Shown: in pieces, positions 57,192 to 64,000 of the stretch
Layout: each line of letters begins with the position of its first letter
How positions within the stretch are numbered: position 1 is the stretch's first letter
Origin: Microbacterium sp. SY138
GTDB taxonomy: Bacteria > Actinomycetota > Actinomycetes > Actinomycetales > Microbacteriaceae
DNA length: 64,000 bases
Direction: 5' to 3'
Assembly (NCBI RefSeq): GCF_039729145.1
Contig: NZ_CP155793.1
Coordinates: 1,860,001-1,924,000 of the forward strand
The notes under the pieces: generated by a model
The model's input: only the letters and a program-made list of their open reading frames with translations
What the model was told of the DNA's origin: nothing
Database searches by the model: none
Position numbers and translations under genes: made by a program

Positions 57192-57818
57192 ATGCCCCGT
57201 CGCGCCCATGACTTCCGAGGACTCACTCAGCCGCGTCGACTCCAGCTGCTGCACGCCATACAACAGGCGCCCGGCCGGCGCGCCGGCGCGCTCGCCGAGG
57301 AGAGCGGCATCCCGCTGAACACCGTCCGGGATCATCTGCGGGTGTTGGAGGACGAGGGGCTGATCCGCAGTGAGACACGAAGGTCCGGCGGTCGAGGGCG
57401 TCCGTCCGTCGTCTTCCATCCTGTGCGCGACGTGACATCGAACACCGTCACGCGCTCGCGCGTCGACGGGGCGAGCGAGCGGGGGCGGATGCTCCGAGCC
57501 GTGACGGACGATGCCCCGACTGCGCTCGAGGAGGACGCCCTGCGTCAGGTCGACGTCCTCTACGAACACCTCGACGACGCCGGTCTGGACCCCGTCGTCG
57601 ATGAAGCGGCGCTGCGCTTCGACTTGGCTCCGTGCCGCTATCAAGGGCTGTTGGCGGAAGATCAGGCGCTCGTCTGCGACGTTCACGCCCAGCTCGTCCG
57701 CGACGTGCTCCAGCTCAGCGACGGGCCGCTCGAGATGCAGCGGTTGGATCCGTTCGTCTCGCCGCGGCAATGCCGGCTGTTGCTCGGGCGGAGGGAACCC
57801 GGGAGCGGTCGTGGCTGA
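57192..57818 (+). CDS. SufR-like HTH regulator with putative Fe-S cysteines
   Basis: A 208-residue regulator. Residues about 8-75 form a winged HTH (LTQPRRLQLLHAIQQAP, GIPLNTVRDHLRVLEDEGLI, with the wing RSGGRGRPSVVF). The C-terminal part has Cys148, Cys162 (C-x13-C) and Cys194, resembling the cluster-binding region of SufR-type proteins. It diverges from hmp, so a role as an NO or redox sensor controlling flavohemoglobin is likely, analogous to NsrR but from another family. The ATG is fixed by a leaderless promoter. The cluster and target are inferred. Confidence 0.78.
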   Translation: MPRRAHDFRGLTQPRRLQLLHAIQQAPGRRAGALAEESGIPLNTVRDHLRVLEDEGLIRSETRRSGGRGRPSVVFHPVRDVTSNTVTRSRVDGASERGRMLRAVTDDAPTALEEDALRQVDVLYEHLDDAGLDPVVDEAALRFDLAPCRYQGLLAEDQALVCDVHAQLVRDVLQLSDGPLEMQRLDPFVSPRQCRLLLGRREPGSGRG

Positions 57819-57823
57819 GGAGT

Positions 57824-57897
57824 AGGGCGGGCGGGACTTGAACCCGCGATCGTTGGGTTATGAGCCCACTGCCTTAACCAGCTTGGCCACCGCCCCG
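57824..57897 (-). tRNA. tRNA with anticodon CAT (Met or lysidine-modified Ile2)
   Basis: A 74-base tRNA on the minus strand. The acceptor stem GGGGCGG pairs with CCGCCCT, so the 1-72 pair is G-U; discriminator A; no encoded CCA. The anticodon loop is CTCATAA in a stem with three consecutive G-C pairs next to the loop, a hallmark of initiator tRNA, but the D-stem has C11-G24 as in elongators and 27-43 is a G-A mismatch. T-arm GCGGG-TTCAAGT-CCCGC is regular. Identity (elongator Met, Ile2 or a second initiator) is unresolved. Confidence 0.9.
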
Positions 57898-57926
57898 TAC
57901 TCCTCCCAGCCTAGCGGCCGGGGCCG

Positions 57927-58463
57927 TCAGGCCGAGGTAGCCGATGAGTGCGTCTGCGAGTGCCCCAGATAGATGTCGGCGTTGGCGATGAGTCCCGCAC
58001 GCTCCTCGTCACTGAGTGCCCGACGCACCTTCGCGGGAACACCGGCGACGAGGGAACCGGCGGGGATCTCCGTCCCGCCGAGTACGACGGCGCCTCCGGC
58101 GACGAGGCAGCCTTCACCGATCACCGCACCGCTGAGGATCACCGATCCCATGCCGACCAGCGTGCCGTCGCCGATCGTGCAGCCATGGACGACCGCATTG
58201 TGTCCGACCGATACCTTGGCACCGATCACGACCGGGTGTCCGGCATCCACATGCACCGAGACGTTGTCCTGCACGTTCGAGCCGGGACCGATGACGATCC
58301 CGGCCGAGTCGCCACGAAGCACGGCGTTGTACCAGACGCTGGAACCGGCGGCGAGGGAGACTTCACCGATGATGCGCGCCCCGTCTGCGACGAAAGCCGT
58401 CGCGTCGATCGACGGTGTGCTGTTCGGCAGGGCGAGGACAGAGGCTCCGGACGCGATGCTCAT
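57927..58463 (-). CDS. Gamma carbonic anhydrase-like hexapeptide-repeat protein
   Basis: A 178-residue left-handed beta-helix protein with hexapeptide repeats (IIGEVSLAAGSSVWYNAVLRGD, VQDNVSVHVD, VSVGHNAVVHG). The three zinc His of gamma carbonic anhydrases fit the His in VHVDAGHP and in VGHNAVVHG. Many relatives (PaaY/YrdA type) have no proven activity. The ATG is fixed by TAGTCT 6 bases upstream. It stands alone between the CAT tRNA and dps. Confidence 0.88.
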   Translation of the reverse strand: MSIASGASVLALPNSTPSIDATAFVADGARIIGEVSLAAGSSVWYNAVLRGDSAGIVIGPGSNVQDNVSVHVDAGHPVVIGAKVSVGHNAVVHGCTIGDGTLVGMGSVILSGAVIGEGCLVAGGAVVLGGTEIPAGSLVAGVPAKVRRALSDEERAGLIANADIYLGHSQTHSSATSA

Positions 58464-58469
58464 GAGGCG

Positions 58470-58475
58470 AGACTA
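58470..58475 (-). promoter_or_regulatory. -10 element TAGTCT for the gamma-CA gene (leaderless)
   Basis: TAGTCT on the minus strand ends 6 bases before the ATG at 58463. Confidence 0.65.
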
Positions 58476-58523
58476 CCCTCACTTCCCCGGAATCACGCGG
58501 AAGTGAGCCGAGCCTCAGCTTGC

Positions 58524-58551
58524 TTGCGGAATGTATGAGGCTGAGTAGCGT
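58524..58551 (+). promoter_or_regulatory. Promoter TTGCGG-N16-TAGCGT for dps
   Basis: TTGCGG (58524-58529) and TAGCGT (58546-58551) are 16 bases apart. The predicted start is near 58558, giving a leader of about 36 bases with AGAGGAG before the ATG at 58594. Confidence 0.6.
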
Positions 58552-58593
58552 TGTCTTCATCAGATACGAGAACCCGTTCCAGAGGAGCACAAG

Positions 58594-59079
58594 ATGAGCA
58601 AGGCACAGACCGTTTCCACCACCGCCATCGACCCGACCGTGGCTGCAGGGGCGGCCCAGTTCCTCTCCCCTGTCGTGCTCGGCCTCCAGGCGCTGACGAT
58701 CAACGGCAAGCAGGCACACTGGCATGTCCGCGGCGCCAACTTCATCGGCGTCCACGAGTTGCTCGACACGATCGTCGCCCACGCCGGTGACTTCGCAGAC
58801 ACCGCCGCAGAGCGGATCGTCGCGCTCGGTCTGCCGATCGACGCTCGCGTCAACGCAGTCGCCGACAAGGCGGGAACCACCTCCGTCGCCGCCGGCTTCG
58901 CCCAGTCGGACGAACTGATCCGCGCCGTCATCTCTGACATCGACGCGATCCTCATCGACGTCAAGGCCGCCGTCGACGGCCTCGACGAGGTCGACCTCAC
59001 CAGCCAGGACGTCGCGATCGAGATCCAGCGCGGCCTCGAGAAGGACCGCTGGTTCCTGGTCTCGCACATCGCCGCCTGA
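58594..59079 (+). CDS. dps: Dps family DNA-binding/ferritin-like protein
   Basis: A 161-residue miniferritin that stores iron and protects DNA in stationary phase or oxidative stress. The inter-subunit ferroxidase site is visible: His42 and His44 in KQAHWHVRG, His54/Glu55 in VHELLD, Asp66 and Glu73. The N-terminus is short and only mildly polar, with no long Lys-rich tail. AGAGGAG precedes the ATG. A strong terminator follows. It may act with the ferritin-like/VIT protein and flavohemoglobin in the same region. Confidence 0.95.
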   Translation: MSKAQTVSTTAIDPTVAAGAAQFLSPVVLGLQALTINGKQAHWHVRGANFIGVHELLDTIVAHAGDFADTAAERIVALGLPIDARVNAVADKAGTTSVAAGFAQSDELIRAVISDIDAILIDVKAAVDGLDEVDLTSQDVAIEIQRGLEKDRWFLVSHIAA

Positions 59080-59097
59080 TCTGATCGGCACAGCAAG

Positions 59098-59133
59098 GGG
59101 CGATCCTCGGTTCTCCGAGGATCGCCCATTCTT
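59098..59133. terminator. 13-bp terminator hairpin after dps
   Basis: GGGCGATCCTCGG (59098-59110) pairs perfectly with CCGAGGATCGCCC (59115-59127) around TTCT, followed by ATTCTT. It lies between convergent dps and the amidohydrolase gene. Confidence 0.85.
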
Positions 59134-59159
59134 CGTGCGCGCTTCGTGCGTGCGGAAGA

Positions 59160-60656
59160 TCAGCCGATGTGGGTGACGTATCCGGCCAGAATCGTGGAGC
59201 GAATGGGCATGGATCGCAGGTCCGCCCCTGTCGCCGTGCGAGGATCTGCAGCGCAGAGGGCGATGTCGGCGGGCTCGCCCGGACGCACCGACGAACGCAC
59301 GCTCGCCTCGAGCGCCTGGTCGATCGTGATCCGTTCTTCCGGATGCCAGGGTTCCCGCGCGTCGTCCGTGCGCGATACCGCAGCCGCGATGGCCTGCCAC
59401 GGGTCGAGCTCGGCGACGGGTGCATCGGATCCGAAACGCAGGTGCACGCCGGCATCGCGCAGCGATGCCAGCGGATAGCCGATCGCGGTCTGCTCCGCCC
59501 AGTGGCGATCCACCAGATCACGGTCGTCCACGGCGTGCTGCGGCTGGACGCTGGCGACCACCCCGAGGCGCGCGAACCGCGCGAGATCGCTGTGTCGGAC
59601 GAGTTGCACATGTTCGATCGACCCGACGGCGCCCGTGGTGGTGAAGGCGTCGAGCGCCGAGGTGATCGCCCGGTCGCCGATCGCATGCACGGCCACGCCC
59701 AGACCAGCGCCTGTCGCCCGGGTCAGGAGCGCGACGAGTTCATCGGAAGGCACGGTGAGCATCCCGAAGTTGTCGGGGTCACCGGGATAGGAGTGCGAGC
59801 AGGCGGCGGTTCGCGTGCCCAGCGAACCGTCGGTGATGATCTTCAGCGGCCCGACGTGGACCAGGCCTCTACCCGGTGTCGGAACGTCGTGCTCCTCGCG
59901 GAGTTCTCCCGTGCGCAACCCGGCGCCGATCGCACGGTCGAGGTCGAAGGGGTAGACCGCGAACTCGACACGGTGCCAGGCGAAGCCGGCCTGGACCCGT
60001 CGCGGCCAGGCTTCCGCACTCCACGCCATGTCGAAGTCGACCAGGCCGGTGATGCCGCGCGCGGCGGCCTGCTCTCCAGCGCGCATCATGGCGCGGTCGC
60101 CATGGGCGGCGTCGACCGCGTTGAGGCGCCGCGAGATCTCGAAGGCGTCGGTCTCGCGGAGCACACCATCGTCGCTCCGGAACCCCTCACGAGCGAGCGC
60201 CGCGGTGTTGAGCCAGACGCTGTGGACGTCGGCATTGATGAGGTAGGTCGGGATATCCCCGGTCGCCGCGTCCAGGAGGTCGAGTGAGGGCCGATCCGAC
60301 CACATGGCGTCACGGAAACCGGTGCCGACACGACGTCCATCCGGCAACGGGGCCACACCGCTCATCGCCGCGGCGGCAGCGGCGGCGGATTCCAGGTGAC
60401 CGAGCGGCGCTCGTTCCGATGCCAGAGCCCATTGCACCGTGTGCACGTGGTTGTCCCAGAGCCCCGGAACGGCCCAGGCGCCATCACCGCGGATGACCTC
60501 GCCCCGCGCCGGCAATGCACCGGTCGGCGCGATGTCGACGATGCGCCCGTCGGCGATGAAGATGTCCACGGGCTCGTCATCCATCAGGAATTCACGCCCG
60601 GGGCCCGCGATCCGCACGGCCGTGATGGTGTCGATCGCCGCTCCGCGTTCTGTCAC
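59160..60656 (-). CDS. Amidohydrolase family protein (YtcJ-like)
   Basis: A 498-residue metal-dependent hydrolase with the composite beta-sandwich and TIM barrel. The first metal motif is DNHVHTVQW, a later His is in VAVHAIGDRA, and the final Asp is in FGSDAPVAELDPW. YtcJ-like enzymes deacetylate or hydrolyse amides; the substrate is unknown. The GTG start overlaps the PaiB-like gene stop (GTGA), so the pair is coupled. Confidence 0.88.
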   Translation of the reverse strand: MTERGAAIDTITAVRIAGPGREFLMDDEPVDIFIADGRIVDIAPTGALPARGEVIRGDGAWAVPGLWDNHVHTVQWALASERAPLGHLESAAAAAAAMSGVAPLPDGRRVGTGFRDAMWSDRPSLDLLDAATGDIPTYLINADVHSVWLNTAALAREGFRSDDGVLRETDAFEISRRLNAVDAAHGDRAMMRAGEQAAARGITGLVDFDMAWSAEAWPRRVQAGFAWHRVEFAVYPFDLDRAIGAGLRTGELREEHDVPTPGRGLVHVGPLKIITDGSLGTRTAACSHSYPGDPDNFGMLTVPSDELVALLTRATGAGLGVAVHAIGDRAITSALDAFTTTGAVGSIEHVQLVRHSDLARFARLGVVASVQPQHAVDDRDLVDRHWAEQTAIGYPLASLRDAGVHLRFGSDAPVAELDPWQAIAAAVSRTDDAREPWHPEERITIDQALEASVRSSVRPGEPADIALCAADPRTATGADLRSMPIRSTILAGYVTHIG

Positions 60657-61297
60657 TGCTGTCGTCCTCCTCGGCGCGCGTCCTGTGCGCGCCGCATCTC
60701 CGCGGCGAGAGCCGGGTTGGAATACGGTCCGTCGGTCGACAGCGCGGCGATCACCGTCTCGATCGTCTCCGGCGGCTTGTTCTGACTGAGTTTCCTCTTG
60801 GCGACGACGCGGGTCGGCGTCAACCGGAAGCCGACAGTCCCCGAAGCGAGCCGCTCGATGTATCCCGGGTCATTCGGACGCTCCCACATACGCCTCGGTT
60901 CGGGCATCCGCGATTCGAATCGCTCCACCAGCCGGTCGAGGACGACGAGGTTCTCTTCGTCCGTGAGGATCTCGGGCACGCCGGCCAGATGCACGGCGGT
61001 GTAGTTCCACGTCGGCACGGCGGCGACATCGCCGTACCAGCCCGGAGACACGTAACCGTGTGGACCCTGGAACACCGCGAGCATCTCTCGCCGGCCCATG
61101 CCGTGGATGAGATCGTCCGGACGGCCGACGTGCCCGACGACGGTCAGGTCGTCGCGCGATTCGTCGAGGAGAACGGCGTAGTGAGAGGCGACGAGTCCGT
61201 CATCGCCCGCGCTCATGATCGTCGCCCACGGATTCGCCTCGATCACTCGGCGGATCTCGGTCACGTCGGCCAGCGTGAAGCTGGGATTCTGTCGCAT
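60653..61297 (-). CDS. FMN-binding negative transcriptional regulator (PaiB family)
   Basis: A 214-residue split-barrel protein. The signature HGYVSPGWYGDVAAVPTWNYTAVHLAG is diagnostic of the PaiB family, described in Bacillus as affecting sporulation and protease genes; in actinobacteria its role is unclear and it may be a flavin or heme-binding enzyme. The N-terminus is MRQNPSFTLADVTEI. The ATG is fixed by TAGGCT 6 bases upstream. It is first in a two-gene operon with the amidohydrolase. Confidence 0.9.
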   Translation of the reverse strand: MRQNPSFTLADVTEIRRVIEANPWATIMSAGDDGLVASHYAVLLDESRDDLTVVGHVGRPDDLIHGMGRREMLAVFQGPHGYVSPGWYGDVAAVPTWNYTAVHLAGVPEILTDEENLVVLDRLVERFESRMPEPRRMWERPNDPGYIERLASGTVGFRLTPTRVVAKRKLSQNKPPETIETVIAALSTDGPYSNPALAAEMRRAQDARRGGRQQ

Positions 61298-61303
61298 TCG
61301 ATC

Positions 61304-61309
61304 AGCCTA
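61304..61309 (-). promoter_or_regulatory. -10 element TAGGCT for the PaiB-amidohydrolase operon (leaderless)
   Basis: TAGGCT on the minus strand ends 6 bases before the ATG at 61297. Confidence 0.7.
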
Positions 61310-61336
61310 GAACGGATGGCGGTGGCAGGTGCGTGG

Positions 61337-62335
61337 TCAGGCCTGACAACGGGGGCACCAGTAGAGCTTGCGCGCGCCGATCTCCTCGAGGGCGATCTCC
61401 GTCCCGCAGATGCGGCACGGAAGCCCCGCGCGGTGATACACCCAGTGGCGGTCGTCGCGGTTTGCCATCGCCGCTCGATAGTCCGCACCGGTGAGACCGT
61501 CCATCGTCATCATCTGCCCGGTCTCCACACCGACGGCGAGCAGCCGCACCCAATCGTTCCAGAGCGCACGCACGACGTCTTCGGGCACATCCCGACCAGG
61601 TGTGTGCGGATTCAGCCGCTGCCGGAACAGCATCTCGGCCCGGTACACGTTCCCGATGCCGCTCACGACCGACTGGTCCATGAGCAGGAGTGCGATGACC
61701 GTCGGCTTCTTCCGGACCGCCCGGACGAACCGTTCTTCGTTCTCGACCGGATCGCCGACGAGCGGATCGGGCCCCAGCTTGGCGACGGTGGCGAGCATCT
61801 CTTCGGGCGTCTGCAGCACACAGGCGGTCGGTCCTCGGAGGTCGGCTGCGGTGATGTCGGTCATCAGGCGAAGGCGCACCTGCCCGACGACAGGAGGAGG
61901 CCACTCCATCCCCTCGTCGGCGAGGCCCTTCGTCTGCTCCGACATGCGCACATGCACCCTGGTGCGTCGAGGGGCTCCGATCGACGCCAGCGAGTTCTCC
62001 CCCGCATCATCGAGGATCGGCTCGTCGAGGACGGTACCCCGCTGGTTGGTCTGGCCCATCCGCCCGTTCGCCGAGGCGATGGTCGGGTCGACGAGGATCT
62101 CGCCCGCGAAATCCCACGCCCCGTACAGACCGAGGTGCACGCGGAGCCACAGATCGCCTTCCGTCTCGAGGAACATCTGCTTGCCGACGGCCTGCACGCT
62201 CACCGCCGCGCGCCCGTCGAGGACAGCGGCACCTTCGGCGAACCGGCCCTGCGGGCTGGAGGCGCTCAGCGTCTTGCCGACGAAGTTGCGGTCGAACTGA
62301 CGAGCGATCCGGTGGACGGAATGACCCTCGGGCAT
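61337..62335 (-). CDS. Fpg/Nei family DNA glycosylase-lyase
   Basis: A 332-residue base-excision repair enzyme. Pro2 and Glu3 (MPEGHSVHR) are the catalytic residues; the helix-two-turns-helix is in VSGIGNVYRAEMLFR; a four-Cys zinc finger ends the protein (CRICG...CPRCQA). A Lys in VGKQMFLE completes the site. It matches the Nei branch of actinobacteria. It begins one base after the rpiB stop, so the two form an operon. Confidence 0.92.
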   Translation of the reverse strand: MPEGHSVHRIARQFDRNFVGKTLSASSPQGRFAEGAAVLDGRAAVSVQAVGKQMFLETEGDLWLRVHLGLYGAWDFAGEILVDPTIASANGRMGQTNQRGTVLDEPILDDAGENSLASIGAPRRTRVHVRMSEQTKGLADEGMEWPPPVVGQVRLRLMTDITAADLRGPTACVLQTPEEMLATVAKLGPDPLVGDPVENEERFVRAVRKKPTVIALLLMDQSVVSGIGNVYRAEMLFRQRLNPHTPGRDVPEDVVRALWNDWVRLLAVGVETGQMMTMDGLTGADYRAAMANRDDRHWVYHRAGLPCRICGTEIALEEIGARKLYWCPRCQA

Positions 62336-62336
62336 C

Positions 62337-62822
62337 TCAGGCCCGCGGGTCCGGGAGCAGGGAGCCGTCGCGTTCGAAGTCCGCGATCTGGCCGATGCGC
62401 CGCACGTGACGCTCGTCTCCGGAGAACGGCGTCTCGATGAAACGGTCGATGAACGAGGTGACCTCGTCGTAGGTGTGCTGTCGTGCGCCGATGGAGATCA
62501 CGTTGGCGTCGTTGTGCTCGCGGGCCAGTTCTGCCGTCGAGAGGTTCCACACGAGTGCGGCACGGACGCCTTCCACCTTGTTCGCAGCGATCTGCTCGCC
62601 GTTTCCGGAACCTCCGAAGACCACACCCAGAGCTTCGACGCCCGCCCGCTGATCGGCGATGACCGCCTGAGCCGCGCGGATGCAGAACGCGGGGTAGTCG
62701 TCGACCGCGTCGTACTCGATCGGACCGTGATCGACGACCTCGTGTCCGGCTGCGCGCAGATGTCCCTGCAGCTGGGTGGAGAAGTCGAGGCCCGCGTGGT
62801 CGGTGGCGATGTGGATGCGCAT
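62337..62822 (-). CDS. rpiB: Ribose-5-phosphate isomerase B
   Basis: A 161-residue enzyme interconverting ribose 5-phosphate and ribulose 5-phosphate. RpiB signatures are HIATDHAGLDF near the N-terminus, FGGSGNGEQIAANKV and ANVISIGARQH. In place of the usual active-site Cys region the segment reads VVFGGSGNGEQ, as in actinobacterial RpiB, where an acidic residue does the proton transfer. TAGGAT 7 bases upstream fixes the ATG at 62822 rather than one three codons earlier. Confidence 0.95.
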   Translation of the reverse strand: MRIHIATDHAGLDFSTQLQGHLRAAGHEVVDHGPIEYDAVDDYPAFCIRAAQAVIADQRAGVEALGVVFGGSGNGEQIAANKVEGVRAALVWNLSTAELAREHNDANVISIGARQHTYDEVTSFIDRFIETPFSGDERHVRRIGQIADFERDGSLLPDPRA

Positions 62823-62829
62823 GACTCCC

Positions 62830-62835
62830 ATCCTA
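62830..62835 (-). promoter_or_regulatory. -10 element TAGGAT for rpiB-nei (leaderless)
   Basis: TAGGAT on the minus strand ends 7 bases before the ATG at 62822. A longer ATG at 62831 would lie inside the element. Confidence 0.6.
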
Positions 62836-62860
62836 GAAGTGCGCGTGCATCACCGAGAGG

Positions 62861-63979
62861 TCACGGGGCGACACCGGCCGCGGCCGGCTTGAAGCCCGCG
62901 CGGATGTTCTCGCAGCACCCGGGACGGCACACGTCGAAACCGCCAGGAAGAGAGGTGACATGCGCGCGCTCCTCGTTGGGACGGCCCTGGAGACGTTCCT
63001 CGATCAGGTCGACGATGCCCGTCACGAACGCGGGCGACACGCCCGGGGTGGGAGTGCGCGTGAAGGAGAGACCTGCTTCCTCCGCCGCCTCCGCCGCCTC
63101 GGTGTCGAGATCCCACAGGACCTCCATGTGATCGCTCATGAAGCCCACTGGTACGACGGCGACGGCCTTGCGACCGCGCTCGGGCAGCTCGCCGATCACG
63201 TCGCACACATCGGGCTCGAGCCACGGCTGCGAGGCGGGGCCGGAACGGGACTGGTAGACGAGTTCCCAGGACACATCGGCGGATGCCGGAACGGTCTGCC
63301 GCACGCGGTCCATCACCCAGGCGGCGACGGCGAGATGCTGTGCGGCGTACGCACCGCCTTCGCCCCAGTCGATGTCCCGTGCACCGGAGCGCTCGGCATC
63401 GGCCGTCGGGATGCTGTGCGTCGAGAAGAGGATCTGGATGTCGGCTGCGGCGACACCCTCGGCGAGGAAGCCTTCGACAGCCTCCCGCACGCCGGTCTCG
63501 AACGCTTCGACGAACCCCGGGTGATCGTAGAAGGGACGGATCTTGTCGATCGTCACGGTCTCGCCCAGGCCCGTCTCCTCGAGGATGCGGGCGAAGTCCT
63601 CGCGATACTGACGGCAACTGGAGAACGAGCTGTATGCACTGGTGGCGAAAGCCAGGAGGGTGTTGTGACCGTTGCCCGACGCCTCGGTGACGACCTCTTC
63701 CAGGTACGGGGCCCAGTTGCGGTTCCCCCAGTAGACAGGGAGCGTGATGCCTCGCTCGACCAGGGCGTTCTCGAGCGCCTGCTTGAGCACACGGTTCTGC
63801 CCGTTGATCGGGCTCACTCCGCCGAAGTGACGATAGTGGTGTGCAACCTCTTCGAGTCGTTCGTCGGGGATGCCGCGCCCGCGCGTCACATTCCGGAGGA
63901 ACGGGATCACGTCTTCCTGACCCTCCGGCCCGCCGAATCCGGCGAGAAGGATCGCGTCGTAGGCGACCGGCGTGGTCAC
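62861..63979 (-). CDS. cpfC: Coproporphyrin III ferrochelatase
   Basis: A 372-residue enzyme that inserts iron into coproporphyrin III in the Gram-positive heme route. Motifs are LLAGFGGPEG, NVTRGRGIPDERLEEVAHHYRHFGGVSPING, the catalytic His in FSTHSIP and Glu in SDHMEVLWDLD. Cys122 (SSCRQYRED) and Cys351, Cys355 and Cys356 (CRPGCC) fit the actinobacterial [2Fe-2S] site. The GTG at 63979 is the likely start, but the frame stays open to the window edge, so a few residues could be missing. Confidence 0.94.
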   Translation of the reverse strand: MTTPVAYDAILLAGFGGPEGQEDVIPFLRNVTRGRGIPDERLEEVAHHYRHFGGVSPINGQNRVLKQALENALVERGITLPVYWGNRNWAPYLEEVVTEASGNGHNTLLAFATSAYSSFSSCRQYREDFARILEETGLGETVTIDKIRPFYDHPGFVEAFETGVREAVEGFLAEGVAAADIQILFSTHSIPTADAERSGARDIDWGEGGAYAAQHLAVAAWVMDRVRQTVPASADVSWELVYQSRSGPASQPWLEPDVCDVIGELPERGRKAVAVVPVGFMSDHMEVLWDLDTEAAEAAEEAGLSFTRTPTPGVSPAFVTGIVDLIEERLQGRPNEERAHVTSLPGGFDVCRPGCCENIRAGFKPAAAGVAP

Positions 63980-64000
63980 GAAGGGCGCACCGCCGGAGGC

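Overview
The window is a 64 kb piece of ordinary, densely coded chromosome from a high-GC actinobacterium, most likely a Microbacterium-type member of the Microbacteriaceae. This is inferred from the base composition, the RbpA, WYL-pair (PafBC), HelY and CpfC proteins, a DUF7882-type small protein, and the gene order. I see no CRISPR array, insertion sequence, prophage or rRNA. There are two tRNA genes. No gene-free stretch exceeds 300 bases; the longest is about 266 bases, just after tRNA-Leu. Both window edges cut or nearly cut a gene: polA at the left, coproporphyrin ferrochelatase at the right.

Layout. 1-13.2 kb: polA (5' end missing), a DUF885 metallopeptidase-like protein, an LLM flavin oxidoreductase, two MFS transporters, an SGNH hydrolase, a formylglycine-enzyme-like protein, an arginase-fold protein, VOC and GNAT proteins, a P-loop kinase and a HIT protein. 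13.2-21.3 kb: a methyltransferase, a UvrA paralogue in an AraC-VOC-UvrA operon, a DUF308 membrane protein, an SDR, and an NfeD-SPFH-GDPD operon. 21.4-34.6 kb: rbpA, then a long minus-strand run HAD-trmI-FKBP lipoprotein-pafB-pafC-tatA-tatC-helY-lnt, followed by PAC2, uppP and an M20 peptidase. This keeps the neighbourhood of the mycobacterial Pup-proteasome locus, but the proteasome genes themselves are absent here. 34.7-41.4 kb: tRNA-Leu(GAG), a ferritin-like/VIT iron protein, an SF2 helicase, a second SGNH hydrolase, a TrmH-type methyltransferase, a sirtuin and a histidine phosphatase that ends in a 16-bp tandem repeat. 41.4-52.3 kb: a complete branched-chain (leucine) catabolic locus with its own TetR and Lrp regulators. 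52.2-64 kb: hydrolase, DnaQ-like exonuclease, AraC regulator, DUF7882-type gene with a coupled leader ORF, flavohemoglobin with a divergent putative Fe-S regulator, a tRNA with anticodon CAT, gamma carbonic anhydrase, Dps, amidohydrolase-PaiB, Nei-RpiB, and ferrochelatase.

How the parts work together. BkdABC makes isovaleryl-CoA, the acyl-CoA dehydrogenase oxidises it, AccA1/AccD1 carboxylates it, MaoC hydrates it, and the CitE-like lyase splits the product to acetyl-CoA and acetoacetate. A TetR gene sits between the two arms with paired operators, and an Lrp gene diverges from bkdA over four GCTCAA boxes. Flavohemoglobin, Dps, the ferritin-like/VIT protein, ferrochelatase and the Fe-S-type regulator form a scattered iron/NO/oxidative-stress theme.

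The strongest window-wide signal is regulatory. At least 17 genes have a TANNNT -10 element exactly 6 or 7 bases before the start codon, which is the layout of leaderless transcripts. This resolves several ambiguous starts. I did not find a clearly new multi-gene system; the less ordinary items are listed as findings.
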